DNA from: Acidimicrobiaceae bacterium
Lineage (GTDB): Bacteria > Actinomycetota > Acidimicrobiia > Acidimicrobiales > RAAP-2
DNA: 64,000 bases
Direction: 5' to 3'
Assembly: GCA_003164095.1 (NCBI GenBank)
Contig: PLRX01000089.1
Coordinates: 1-64,000 of the forward strand
This document shows positions 15,340 to 25,213 of this stretch, piece by piece (the first letter of the stretch is position 1; each line of letters begins with the position of its first letter). The notes beneath the pieces are model-generated. The model had not been told where the DNA came from. It searched no databases and saw nothing but the letters and a program-made list of their open reading frames with translations. Both the position numbers and the translations under genes were made by a program.

Positions 15340-16748
15340 GGACGGGCTCCTTCCAGACGGGGGGCGGTCAGGACCTTCCCGGGGTTGAGGATGCCGGCGG
15401 GGTCGAACGCGTGCTTGATCCGGCGCATCAGGTCCAGCTTCACCGGATCCTCCAGGTCGGTGAACGACGCCAGCTTGGCCGTGCCGATGCCGTGCTCGCC
15501 CGACACGGCACCACCGTGCGCCATACCGGCAGCGAGGATGTCGTGGACCAGCCGGTGGCGCACGTCCGGGTCGGACTGGAAGACCGACAGGTGGACGTTG
15601 CCGTCACCCGCGTGCCCGCATCCGACCACCAGGGAGCCGGTGGCTGCGGCGAGGTCCCCCACGTCGGTCAGGTAGGTCGGGATCGACGCCCGGGGCACGA
15701 CCACGTCCACGATGTCGTCGGCCCCGGCGGCCTTGGAGGCCCAGAAGGCGTGCTCGCGCGCCGCGATCAGCTGGTGGCCGGCGTGGTCGGGCAGCACGTA
15801 GACGTCGAGGGCGCCGAGCTCGGCCAGCTGGCTCGCCAGCGCCTCGGTGTCCTCCTCGAGCCGTTCGGGATGATGGTCCTCGAGCACGATCACCAGGTAG
15901 GCGAGTGCGGCGGCTCGCACGTCCTCGGGGATGCCGAGGTCGATACCGGCGTTGGCGGTGATGCCGGCCATCGAGATCATGTCGATGTACTCGACCAGGA
16001 GCGGTCCGACGCCGCTGGCCACCACTGGCGGGACGGCCCCGGCCACCAGGTCCATGGTGGGGAACGGTGCCAGTACGGTGGCCTGGTGCTCCGGCCTCGG
16101 GTGGAGGCGGAGGATCGCCCGGGTCACCAGGGCGAGCGTGCCCTCGGACCCGATCACCAACTGGGTGAGGTCGTAGCCGCTGGTGGCCTTGACGAACTTG
16201 CCACCGGTCGAGATGACCTCGCCGGTGCCCAGGACGGCCTCGAGGCCGAGGACGTGGTGGCGGGTCACCCCGTACTTGACGGCCCGCATGCCGCCGGCGT
16301 TCGTCGAGATGTTGCCACCGAGGCTGGCCGACTGCTCCCCCGGGAACACGGGGTAGACCAGGCCGAGCGGTGTGAGGGCGGCGTCGAGCTCGGCAAGGGT
16401 GACCCCGGGCTCGACCACGGCGACCTGATTGGCCGTGTCGATCTCCAGGATGGCCGACATCCGCTCGAAGGAGACGACGACGCCGCCGGCTACGGGCACC
16501 GACCCGCCCGACAGCCCGGTGCCCGAGCCACGGGCGGTCAGCGGAATGCCGAGTTCGCAGGCCACGGTCACGACCGCAGCCACTTCGGTGGTGGTGGCGG
16601 GGCGGACCACAGCCCCCGGCCGGACCGGGTCCAGGCCGAGCGCCTCGTCGTGGCAGAGGTCGTCGGGTACGGCGGCGCCCACGTCGACGTGGGCCACTCC
16701 ACAGATGGCGGCCAGCCGGTCCCCGATCGTCGACTCCACCGTGCGCAT
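15336..16748 (-). CDS. FAD-linked oxidase, glycolate oxidase GlcD / D-lactate dehydrogenase-like
   Basis: VRPATTTEVAAVVTVACELGIPLTARGSGTGLSGGSVPVAGGVVVS...VEPGVTLAELD...GGNISTNAGGMRAVKYGVTRHHVLGLEAVL; 4-bp overlap with the downstream gene. Confidence 0.85.
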   Translation of the reverse strand: MRTVESTIGDRLAAICGVAHVDVGAAVPDDLCHDEALGLDPVRPGAVVRPATTTEVAAVVTVACELGIPLTARGSGTGLSGGSVPVAGGVVVSFERMSAILEIDTANQVAVVEPGVTLAELDAALTPLGLVYPVFPGEQSASLGGNISTNAGGMRAVKYGVTRHHVLGLEAVLGTGEVISTGGKFVKATSGYDLTQLVIGSEGTLALVTRAILRLHPRPEHQATVLAPFPTMDLVAGAVPPVVASGVGPLLVEYIDMISMAGITANAGIDLGIPEDVRAAALAYLVIVLEDHHPERLEEDTEALASQLAELGALDVYVLPDHAGHQLIAAREHAFWASKAAGADDIVDVVVPRASIPTYLTDVGDLAAATGSLVVGCGHAGDGNVHLSVFQSDPDVRHRLVHDILAAGMAHGGAVSGEHGIGTAKLASFTDLEDPVKLDLMRRIKHAFDPAGILNPGKVLTAPRLEGARP

Positions 16749-16915
16749 ACCTCCCCGGGCCTGTCTCGCCACGCCCGAAGGACACGCTAACCCGTGGTGC
16801 CGGGTCGGCCCGGGCGCTCGCGACAGCTCGCACTCCCGGGCGGTCCCCGCGAATGGGAGCCGGGAGGACGCTTCGGTAGGCTGGGAGCCGTGGCAACCAG
16901 GAACTGGACTCGCTC

Positions 16916-17806
16916 GTGACGCCGGGACTGCACGGTGGCCACCGCGTCGCAGTCACGCTGCACAACCTGGTGACCCAGTGGAACACCGGGCCGTTCGCCA
17001 TCCTGACATTGGTCACCGTCCTGGTGGTGGGTGTCTGGTATGTGCAGTCGGCCTGGGCACTGTCGGCGAAGGGACGGACCTGGAGCCGCTGGCGCACGAC
17101 GTCGTTCCTCACCGGACTGGTGATGATCGATCTGGCCCTGCAGTCGCCGGTGGCCACGTTCACGATGGGCTACTTCGAAGCCCACGTGGTCCAGCATCTC
17201 CTGCTGATGGTCACGGCACCGCCGCTGCTCGCCCTCGGTGCCCCCATGACCCTCGCCCTGCAGACGTCGAGCCGACCGGTCAAGGTCCGGCTGCTCAGGA
17301 TCCTCAATTCCCAGGCGTTCCGCTGGTGGAGCCATCCGATCCCGTCCGCCGCCGTGTACTACGTCGGGATGTTCGCCTTCTTCCTGACGTCGGCGTTGGG
17401 CCTGGCCATGAGCCACATGTGGCTCATGGACCTCGTGAACCTGGCGTTCCTGATCGCCTCGATGCACTTCTGGTGGCCGATCGTCGGCATGGACTACATC
17501 CCGCACTGGCCGATGAGCCACGGAATGAAGATGGTGGCCCTTCTCATCGGTGTGCCCCTGGAGTCGTTCCTGGCGCTCGCCCTGATCATGTCGAGCCGGC
17601 CCGCGGCGTCGATGTACACCCTGGGTAGCACCCACTCCGGCGCCGCCATTCTCTGGATCGGCGCCGAGGCCTTCACCTTCCTGGCCCTGATCCCGATCTT
17701 CCTCCAGTGGCTGCGCGTCGAGGGGCGGCGCACCGTCCGGGTCGACGCCGAACTCGATGCGGCCTACGAGGCAGCCGGCACCACACTCACGCCCGTCGAC
17801 TACTGA
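16916..17806 (+). CDS. Cytochrome c oxidase assembly factor CtaG-like membrane protein
   Basis: Multi-TM protein with HVVQHLLLMVTAPPLLALGAP and SHMWLMDLVNLAFLIASMHFWWPIVGMD, typical of caa3_CtaG. Confidence 0.8.
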   Translation: MTPGLHGGHRVAVTLHNLVTQWNTGPFAILTLVTVLVVGVWYVQSAWALSAKGRTWSRWRTTSFLTGLVMIDLALQSPVATFTMGYFEAHVVQHLLLMVTAPPLLALGAPMTLALQTSSRPVKVRLLRILNSQAFRWWSHPIPSAAVYYVGMFAFFLTSALGLAMSHMWLMDLVNLAFLIASMHFWWPIVGMDYIPHWPMSHGMKMVALLIGVPLESFLALALIMSSRPAASMYTLGSTHSGAAILWIGAEAFTFLALIPIFLQWLRVEGRRTVRVDAELDAAYEAAGTTLTPVDY

Positions 17807-17822
17807 CCCTCCGGCCGCCCGG

Positions 17823-18899
17823 TCAGGCGGAGGCGAAGGTGTAGGTGAAGGGCACCGTCTTCGGCACGTCGGTGAAGGCGCTCTTCCCCTTGATGGTGAT
17901 GCCCACGATGACCGCCGAGGAGCCGACTTCGACGGTCATCGTCCCTTCAGCCGGGTAGGTCAGCACCTGTCCGGCCTGCTGCACGCCGCTGACCAGCGGA
18001 ATGGCCGAGGAGGAGCTGGTCACCTGGACCCAGCACGGACCGGAGGTGGCGACCACCACATCGAATTTCGAGGTGGCCACCGTGTACGAGGCACCGGATG
18101 ACGAGGTGCCGGTCGGCTGGACCGGGAACGCCTGACGGGGTGCCGGAGCCGCGGTGGGGGTCGAGGTGGATCCGCCGCCGGACGGAGACGCCGACCCGGC
18201 CGGCACGACCCGCAGGATGTGGGCGTTCGCCAGGACCTTGGGACGCACGGCCAGCAGCACTGACCCCACTGCGACGATCAGGACCAGGACGCCGACGATC
18301 CAGGTGAACGCCTTCAGCCACCCGGGCGCCTTCATGCGCCGACGACCCCGGGCCACCTGACGCCGCCCCTTGCGCAGGTCGGAGCGGGGCACCACCGGGA
18401 ACGTGCCCGTCGGAGGCCCCGAGGTGACCTGGTAGCCGTAGTTCCCCGAGGCACCCGACGCCGAGGTGATCCGTCCGCCGACCTGCGGCACCTCGCCCGT
18501 CTCGGTGAACGCCCTCAGGTGGTCGGGCCCCGTGGTGACAGCTGCCACCACGCTGGTCACGGCGGGAGTCGCCCGTGTGGTCGTCATGTCGCCGAAGTTC
18601 CTCCGTTGGGCGACGAACCGGGTGCAGATCGTGTCTTCGTCGAGGCCGAGGAGCGTGGCATAGCGGCGAAGGGTGGAGATGGCGAGGACCTCGTCGGGCA
18701 GGGACTCCAGGTCGTCGTGCTCGAGCGCCTCGATCTGGGTGATCGGGCGGCCCAGGCGGTCGTGGACGGTCAGCAGGTCGAGGCCGCGCTCGGCCCTGGC
18801 CCTCCGTAGCTGCGTCCCGACCGACTCGGCGGACTCAGCTGGCAGCTGGTCCTGACCGTCGCCGCCCCGGCGCGTCGTTCCACCTCGGGGGCGGTTCAC
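17823..18899 (-). CDS. RodZ-like protein: N-terminal HTH, TM segment and DUF4115-like C-terminus
   Basis: VGTQLRRARAERGLDLLTVHDRLGRPITQIEALEHDDLESLPDEVLAISTLRRYATLLGLDEDTI; TM; beta-rich C-terminus. Confidence 0.75.
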   Translation of the reverse strand: MNRPRGGTTRRGGDGQDQLPAESAESVGTQLRRARAERGLDLLTVHDRLGRPITQIEALEHDDLESLPDEVLAISTLRRYATLLGLDEDTICTRFVAQRRNFGDMTTTRATPAVTSVVAAVTTGPDHLRAFTETGEVPQVGGRITSASGASGNYGYQVTSGPPTGTFPVVPRSDLRKGRRQVARGRRRMKAPGWLKAFTWIVGVLVLIVAVGSVLLAVRPKVLANAHILRVVPAGSASPSGGGSTSTPTAAPAPRQAFPVQPTGTSSSGASYTVATSKFDVVVATSGPCWVQVTSSSSAIPLVSGVQQAGQVLTYPAEGTMTVEVGSSAVIVGITIKGKSAFTDVPKTVPFTYTFASA

Positions 18900-19064
18900 C
18901 TGGGGTCTCCTGACATGGTCCTGGGTGCAGCGTACTTGCCGGGGTGCCCGAATCGGCTGACGTGGAGCGGTCGACGTCGCCCGACGCGCCGCCGTGGGCC
19001 GCTGAGCCTTCCTTCGTAGTGGTCACCAGGGAGGACGAGGCGAGTGCCGGGACCAGGTCGCCGG

Positions 19065-20753
19065 TCAGGCCGGGCAGGCCCGGGGGTCCCAGGGCTGCAG
19101 TGGCGTGACCGCCGGAGTTGGCGCCTGGAACGGGGTATCCGATGAGGACGACGTCGTCGACGTCGTCGACGCAGACGCCGTGGTGGTGGTCGTCGCACCG
19201 GTGGCGGGAGTGGCCGTGGCCGGCGGACTGTCCACTGTGAACTGTGTGCCGGTCACGACCGTCACCTGGGCGCCGTCGGTGGTGGGTCCGAGGGCGGTGA
19301 TGACGGATCCGGACATCGACTTGGCAACGGCCTGCGCCGCGGCCTGGTCGACGGCGGTCCTGTTGGCGAAGTACACCACCGTCTCTGCTTCCGTACCGAC
19401 CGGGGTGGAGTCACCCACGCCGACCACGTGGTACCCGAGGGCCGTCAGGGCGTCGCCGGTGTCCGCGGCCTGGTCGGTGACGCCGGAACCGTTCAACACG
19501 GAGACGGTCACCGAGGAGGGAGCGGGAAGGGTGAGCCCGGTCTCGGTGTCCGTGTCGGGACCGATACCGAGGAACTTCTGGATGACCTGGTCGTCCTGGA
19601 CGTTGGAGGGGAACTCGATGTCGCCGTAGGAACCGCCCTTGTAGACGTAGGAGCCGAATTGGTCGACCTGGACCGGGAGCGTCAGCTGTGGAGCCGAGTT
19701 TGGATCCACTCCGTGGAAGTCGAGGACCATGTTGACCATGTCCGAGGTGGAGAACCGCTTGTCCACCTCCAGCTGGGGTGCCACCGAGCTGATGAGCTGC
19801 CCGTCGGTGATGGGGTTCGACAGCCCGTTCTTCGACACGGCGGTGCCCAGCACGCGGAGGAATTCGTGGTCGCGGCGGATGCGTGCGAGGTCGCTCTGGT
19901 TCTCGAACGGCCAGTAGTTGGGGTCGGACGTGCTGACACCGGGAGGCTTGTACTGGAGGTGCCGGGCCCGGACGACCTGCAGCGCGTGGACCCCGTCGAG
20001 ACTGATGCAGCCCGGTGTGAAGACCTGGAGTCCGGAGTAGGCGTCGAAGACCGGCTCGGGAAAGTACATCTTCACCCCGCCGAGAGCGTTGACCACGTTG
20101 GCGAAGGTGTCGAAATTGAGCACCACATAGTGCTGGATGGGGATCCCGAGGTTCTCGTTGATGGCGGACACCAGCTGGCTGGGACCCTCGTAGAGGGCGG
20201 CGTCGATCTTGTTCGCCCCGTCAGCGCGGGCATTGGGGACGAACAGGTCGCGCGGGATCGACAGGATGGACATGCTGCGCTTCGACGGGTCGAGGTGGAG
20301 GATCATCACCACGTCGCTGTTGACGCCGTTGACGCCGTCCGAGCACAGCCCGTAGGCGGCGTTCTGGACCGTGAGCGCGCAGCGGTCGGTCGACCCGACG
20401 AGCAGGATGTTCTCGGTGCCTGCGTCGGCACCGGCGCTCGGTACGTCGACGAGCCCCTTCACGTCGAGGCGGTGGATCTCCCCGTTGAGGTACCAGGCAT
20501 AGCCGGCGGTGCCGGCGACCGCCACGACCACCAGGACGCCGACCACGCCGAGGACCCACCAGAGTCTGTGGTGCCGAGGCCGGACCTGACCATGTCGCCG
20601 GGGGCGCCGCCTGCCGCCGGAGCGCGCCACCTGTTCCCCGAGGGAGCGCAGGCCGTGCTCGTCGAACGTGGAAGGGCCGGTTGCACCGTCCTGACGACCG
20701 GTCCGGACCCGGGCTGGAACGGCCCCGGGATCCTCTGGACCGTGGGAAGTCAT
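19065..20753 (-). CDS. LCP (LytR-CpsA-Psr) family protein with LytR_C domain
   Basis: SDVVMILHLDPSKRSMSILSIPRDLFVPNA...NKIDAALYEGPSQLVSAINENLGIPIQHYVVLNFDTFANVVNALGGVKMYFP; C-terminal VTVSVLNGSGVTDQAADTGDALTALGYHV. Confidence 0.9.
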   Translation of the reverse strand: MTSHGPEDPGAVPARVRTGRQDGATGPSTFDEHGLRSLGEQVARSGGRRRPRRHGQVRPRHHRLWWVLGVVGVLVVVAVAGTAGYAWYLNGEIHRLDVKGLVDVPSAGADAGTENILLVGSTDRCALTVQNAAYGLCSDGVNGVNSDVVMILHLDPSKRSMSILSIPRDLFVPNARADGANKIDAALYEGPSQLVSAINENLGIPIQHYVVLNFDTFANVVNALGGVKMYFPEPVFDAYSGLQVFTPGCISLDGVHALQVVRARHLQYKPPGVSTSDPNYWPFENQSDLARIRRDHEFLRVLGTAVSKNGLSNPITDGQLISSVAPQLEVDKRFSTSDMVNMVLDFHGVDPNSAPQLTLPVQVDQFGSYVYKGGSYGDIEFPSNVQDDQVIQKFLGIGPDTDTETGLTLPAPSSVTVSVLNGSGVTDQAADTGDALTALGYHVVGVGDSTPVGTEAETVVYFANRTAVDQAAAQAVAKSMSGSVITALGPTTDGAQVTVVTGTQFTVDSPPATATPATGATTTTTASASTTSTTSSSSDTPFQAPTPAVTPLQPWDPRACPA

Positions 20754-20829
20754 GACCCTCCACGTTAGTGACGCATGCCTCCGAATTGGTGGCAGCAGGT
20801 CGAAACCGCTGGTCAGAAGTGGTGTGGAG

Positions 20830-22395
20830 TCACTCAGGGCTGCTCTCGGGCGCCGTCGCGGTCACCTGGAAGTCCCCAGAGCGCAGGCGCAGCGTGTCGC
20901 GCCAGAAGCTGACGGTCCAGCTCGGCCAGTTGTTGGTGATCCTGCCCGCAGTGTCCTTGTACCAACTGGTGCAGTTACCGGCCCAGGCCGTCCGGCCCAT
21001 CAGCCGCTGGGTGCGCCGGTCGTCACGCAGGTAGGCGCCGTCGCGCACCACGACGGCGGCACCGGCCGTGCCGGTCATGGTCCGTGTCTGGGCGGCCAGG
21101 GCCTGCAGCACCAGGTTCAGCTGCCGCTCCACCATGAAGAGGATCGAGTTGTGGCCGAGGTTGGTGTTGGGTCCGTAGAGCACGTAGCAGTTCGGGAACC
21201 CGGCCACGGCTGTACCGAGGTAGGCATGGGCCCCCTCACGCCAGGACGCGGCGAGCGTGCGGCCCCGGACGCCGACCACCTCGATGTGCGACAGGAACGC
21301 GGTGGTGACGAATCCCGTGCCCCAGATGAGGACGTCCGCGGGGTGGCGTGCACCGTCGGCGGTCACCACGGCATCGGGCTCGACGCGTGCGACAGGGGAG
21401 TCGACCACTGTGACGTCGGGGCGCAGCAGGGCCGGGTACCAGTCGTTGGAGATGAGGATCCGTTTGCAGCCCACCGGGTAGTCGGGCACCACGGCGTGCT
21501 CGGGGAGCCGGTCGTTGACGACGTCGTCCCGGATCCCGTTGCGGAACATGTCCTGGACCTTGCGGCCGGCCCAGCTGTCGCGACGGAAGGTGACCCAGCG
21601 CAGTTCGAGGGTCCAGTAGATCCACCAGCGGTACGCGGTCCGCAGCGGTCCGAAGCGACGCAGGGCCTGTCGGGTGGTCCTTTGGTACGGGTGGTCCTTC
21701 TTGGGCCCGACGTAGCTGGGGCTGCGCTGGAACACGGTGGTCGACGCCGCCGCGGCGGCCACCGGCGGGACGAATTGGATGGCGCTGGCCCCGGTTCCGA
21801 CCACGGCGACCCGCTTGCCCTCCAGGTCGACGGAGTGGTTCCACCGGGCCGAGTGCCACGAGGGCCCGGCAAAACTGTCCACTCCTGCCACGTCGGGCAC
21901 ATGGGGGCGGTTGAGTTGACCGCAGGCGAACACGAGGGTGTCGGCCACGAGTGTCGCCGGACCGGCCGCGTCGACCAGATCGAGCCGCCACCTGCCGGTG
22001 GACTCGTCGAACCTGGCCGAGGTGACGGTGGTGCCGGTGCGGAGGTGCGGGGTGAGATTGTGGCGCCGGACGAGATCCTCGGCGTAGTCGAGGATCTCGG
22101 GCTGTTCGGCAAATCGCCGTGACCAGTCGGTCTTCGGTGCGAACGAGAAGGAGTAGAGGTGGGAGGGTACGTCGCAGGCCGCGCCCGGATAGACGTTGTC
22201 CCGCCAGGTGCCACCGACGCCGTCGGACTGCTCGAGGATGGTGAAGGACCGGACGCCGGCGCGGACCAGCTGGATGGCGGTGGCCAGCCCCGACAGGCCG
22301 CCGCCGACGATGGCGACCGCCGGGGTCGGGCGACCCTCGACCCGGGCCCGCCGGACCTCCCGTTCGAATGCTCTGTGCCCGATGTCCAGCGCCAT
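20830..22395 (-). CDS. Flavin-containing monooxygenase / NAD(P)/FAD-dependent oxidoreductase
   Basis: VAIVGGGLSGLATAIQLVRAGVRSFTILEQSDGVGGTWRDNVYPGAACDVPSHLYSFSF; second Rossmann RVAVVGTGASAIQFVP; ATG at 22395. Confidence 0.9.
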   Translation of the reverse strand: MALDIGHRAFEREVRRARVEGRPTPAVAIVGGGLSGLATAIQLVRAGVRSFTILEQSDGVGGTWRDNVYPGAACDVPSHLYSFSFAPKTDWSRRFAEQPEILDYAEDLVRRHNLTPHLRTGTTVTSARFDESTGRWRLDLVDAAGPATLVADTLVFACGQLNRPHVPDVAGVDSFAGPSWHSARWNHSVDLEGKRVAVVGTGASAIQFVPPVAAAAASTTVFQRSPSYVGPKKDHPYQRTTRQALRRFGPLRTAYRWWIYWTLELRWVTFRRDSWAGRKVQDMFRNGIRDDVVNDRLPEHAVVPDYPVGCKRILISNDWYPALLRPDVTVVDSPVARVEPDAVVTADGARHPADVLIWGTGFVTTAFLSHIEVVGVRGRTLAASWREGAHAYLGTAVAGFPNCYVLYGPNTNLGHNSILFMVERQLNLVLQALAAQTRTMTGTAGAAVVVRDGAYLRDDRRTQRLMGRTAWAGNCTSWYKDTAGRITNNWPSWTVSFWRDTLRLRSGDFQVTATAPESSPE

Positions 22396-22540
22396 GACTC
22401 CCCCTGCTTCCGCCTCCACCGGCGGGGGAGGCGCAAGACGACGATACCGGCGCCGAGAGGTGTCCGGCAGGGCGGAGCGCGAGCCCCTCGGGAGGACGAT
22501 CTCGACCGACGACCCGGACCCGTGCGAGCGGGGTAAATAC

Positions 22541-22548
22541 TCTAGACA
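22541..22548. promoter_or_regulatory. TCTAGACA element, possible GntR operator half-site, upstream of the permease
   Basis: TCTAGACA; its reverse complement TGTCTAGA recurs at 25131 upstream of the GntR gene. Confidence 0.4.
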
Positions 22549-22646
22549 CATCAGGTGCCGGGTGTTACGTTGCCGCTAGTCACGAGGGGTCCGCGACTGC
22601 AGTCCGACCGAATTGTTCGAGTGCAACGACGAGAAAGAGGACGCCA

Positions 22647-24242
22647 GTGCCCGAGGGAATTGAGCCACTCGAGATCGAACCCGAGCACCTGGGGGTGCGT
22701 TCGGACGAGGAATTGCTGGCGGAGCTCGGGTACAAGCAGGAGCTGAACCGGTCCTGGTCCGGGTTCTCCAACTTCGCCATCTCGTTCTCGATCATCTCGA
22801 TCCTGGCCGGCTGTTTCACAACGTTCTCCAGCGGGTGGAACGGCGGTGGCCCGGCCGCCATCGCCTGGGGCTGGCCGATCCTCGCCGCGCTGATCCTCTG
22901 CATCGGGCTGTGCCTGGCCGAGCTGGTGTCCGCCTACCCGACGTCTGGCGGCATCTACTGGTGGGCATCCAAGCTGGGCGGCCCGAAGGCCGGCTACTAC
23001 ACCGGCTGGCTCAACCTCATCGGCCTGCTGGCCATCGTGGCCTCGGTGGCCTACGGCTGCGCCACCTTCCTGGACCTGACACTGGGGTTCTTCTCGACCA
23101 GCTGGCACTCCGGGAGCCTCAACACCATCTTCCTGTTCTTCATCGGGATCCTGGTCATCGCCGCCGTCGTGAACATCTTCTCCAGCCACCTGCTGGCCAT
23201 GGTCAACAACGTCTCGGTGTGGTGGCACGTCTTCGGCGCCGCCGCCGTCATCCTGATCCTGGTCTTCGTGCCCCATCACCATGCGAGTGCGTCGATGGTG
23301 TTCACCTCGACCGTCAACAACACCGGGTTCTTCAGTGGGAAGACCCACGGGCTCGGATTCCTCATCGTGGTCCTGCCGATCGGCGGCCTGCTGACCCAGT
23401 ACACGATCACCGGGTACGACGCCTCGGCCCACCTGTCCGAGGAGACGCGCTCGGCCGCCGACACGGCGGCCAAGGGCATGTGGCGCTCGATCTTCTACTC
23501 GGCCATCGGCGGCTGGATCCTCCTCCTGGCGTTCCTCTTCGCCGTGCAGGACGAGGCCAAGGTCACGGCCGCGGGCGGCGGAGTGGCATCCATCTTCGCC
23601 CAGGCACTGACGTCCCGATGGGGTGCGACGGTGCTGCTGATCTCCACGCTCGGCCAGTTCTTCTGCACCATGGCGTGCATGACCAGCTGCTCCCGGATGC
23701 TCTTCGCATTCAGCCGTGACGGCGCCGTGCCCGGCCACAAGCAGTGGTCGCGGTTGAGCTCACGACGGGTGCCGGTCGGCGGCGTGATCCTGACAGCGGT
23801 CATCGGCATCATCCTGACGTCACCGGCTCTCATCCCGGTCGACATCGCCGGGGCCCCCGTGCCGATCGCGTTCTACGCAGTGGTGTCGATCGGCGTCATC
23901 GGCCTCTACTGGTGCTTCGCCATCCCGATCTGGCACCGCTGGCGTCTCGGCGAGAAGTTCAAAGCCGGCGGTTGGAGCGTCGGAGCCAAGTACAAGTGGC
24001 TGTGCGTCATCGCCCTCATCGATGTCGTCCTGTGCTCGATCATGGCGTTCATGCCGACGTCGAACCTCGGCGTGCCGTGGAGCAGCGGCTTCGGCCTGAA
24101 GTATGTCAATTACACGATCATCGTGGTCCCTGTGGCCATGATCGCCCTGTGGGTCTACTGGCACCTCTCCGTGAAGAAGTGGTTCACCGGCCCGCGCCAG
24201 ACGATCAACGTGTCCGACGAGGAGCTCGCTCAGGGGATCTGA
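22647..24242 (+). CDS. APC-family amino acid/amine permease
   Basis: About 12 TM segments; ELVSAYPTSGGIYWWASKLGGPKAGYYTGWLNLIG and GYDASAHLSEET are characteristic. Confidence 0.9.
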   Translation: MPEGIEPLEIEPEHLGVRSDEELLAELGYKQELNRSWSGFSNFAISFSIISILAGCFTTFSSGWNGGGPAAIAWGWPILAALILCIGLCLAELVSAYPTSGGIYWWASKLGGPKAGYYTGWLNLIGLLAIVASVAYGCATFLDLTLGFFSTSWHSGSLNTIFLFFIGILVIAAVVNIFSSHLLAMVNNVSVWWHVFGAAAVILILVFVPHHHASASMVFTSTVNNTGFFSGKTHGLGFLIVVLPIGGLLTQYTITGYDASAHLSEETRSAADTAAKGMWRSIFYSAIGGWILLLAFLFAVQDEAKVTAAGGGVASIFAQALTSRWGATVLLISTLGQFFCTMACMTSCSRMLFAFSRDGAVPGHKQWSRLSSRRVPVGGVILTAVIGIILTSPALIPVDIAGAPVPIAFYAVVSIGVIGLYWCFAIPIWHRWRLGEKFKAGGWSVGAKYKWLCVIALIDVVLCSIMAFMPTSNLGVPWSSGFGLKYVNYTIIVVPVAMIALWVYWHLSVKKWFTGPRQTINVSDEELAQGI

Positions 24243-24304
24243 CCCTCCGGCAACCGCTCCGGGCTCCGGGTGACGTCCGTACGCAACGGGCGCGGACGGG
24301 TCGG

Positions 24305-25081
24305 TCAGGTGATGCCGGTCTGCAGCGCGATCTTGATCCGGTCGGATCGGAAGATGTCCCGGGCGAACTCGACGGCCAGTCCGGCGGTGGTGAACGCCGT
24401 CCGGGTGATGAGCATGAGAGCCGAGCCCTGGTCCACCTGCAGCAGCTCGGCCTCGTCCGCCCGGGCGATGACCGGCTCGAGCGCCTCGACGGCCGAGGTG
24501 GGTCGTTGCCCGTAGGTGCGGGTCAGGAGACCGTAGAGCGAGCCGGACAGCCCGTAGTCGAGCAGGTCGGGGAAGGGACCGGTGGGAAAGAAGGAACGTT
24601 CGATGGCCAACGGCTCGCGTCGAGCGGTCCGCACGCGGACGATCTCGTGCACGGGCGTGCCGCGCTGGATCCCCAGCGCGCTCGCCACCTTGGCGTTGGA
24701 CGGGACGGTGGTGGCGGACACCACCCGTGCGCCGGCCCGCAGGTTCGATCGGCGCATCTGCTCGGTGAAGCCGGCCATGCCCGTCAGGTCGCACTCGATG
24801 CGCGGCTCCCGGACGAACGTGCCGCCGAGTCTCCCCGTCTTGCGCTCGAGTGTCCCCTTCCCCTCGAGGGTGGCGAGCGCCTGACGCAGGGTCATCCGGC
24901 TGACGCCGAGGGACGCGGCGAAGACGTCCTCGCGCGGTAGGCGGTCGCCGGGCACCAGGTCACCCCTCCCGATGAGGTCGGTGAGCCACCTGGCGATGCT
25001 GGCGTGCACCGGCGTGCCGTCCGGGGTGGGGAACGAGGGCGCGCCGGCCAGCCAGTCGAGGGGGGTCTCCGCGCGCGTCAC
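24305..25081 (-). CDS. GntR/HutC-family transcriptional regulator (UTRA domain)
   Basis: VHASIARWLTDLIGRGDLVPGDRLPREDVFAASLGVSRMTLRQALATLEGKGTLERKTGRLGGTFV wHTH; C-terminal effector domain; GTG at 25081. Confidence 0.9.
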   Translation of the reverse strand: MTRAETPLDWLAGAPSFPTPDGTPVHASIARWLTDLIGRGDLVPGDRLPREDVFAASLGVSRMTLRQALATLEGKGTLERKTGRLGGTFVREPRIECDLTGMAGFTEQMRRSNLRAGARVVSATTVPSNAKVASALGIQRGTPVHEIVRVRTARREPLAIERSFFPTGPFPDLLDYGLSGSLYGLLTRTYGQRPTSAVEALEPVIARADEAELLQVDQGSALMLITRTAFTTAGLAVEFARDIFRSDRIKIALQTGIT

Positions 25082-25130
25082 TGGGGCGATGCTACGGCAA
25101 CCCCCGGAGCGCCGGAGGCCACTGATATTC

Positions 25131-25140
25131 TGTCTAGACC
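25131..25140. promoter_or_regulatory. TGTCTAGACC palindromic element (GTCTAGAC), putative GntR operator
   Basis: GTCTAGAC palindrome in the divergent region between the GntR and phosphotransferase genes. Confidence 0.45.
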
Positions 25141-25213
25141 ATGGGCGGACGCCCAGGGCCACAGACCAGGGTCCGTCGTCGCAACGGGCGGTCAAGGCGC
25201 ACCAAGGGGGGTC

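Noticed and set aside
19080-19200. GACGTCGTCGACGTCGTCGACG repeat as a regulatory tandem repeat
   Set aside because: It lies within the Ser/Thr-rich low-complexity C-terminus of the LCP protein and is explained by codon repetition.
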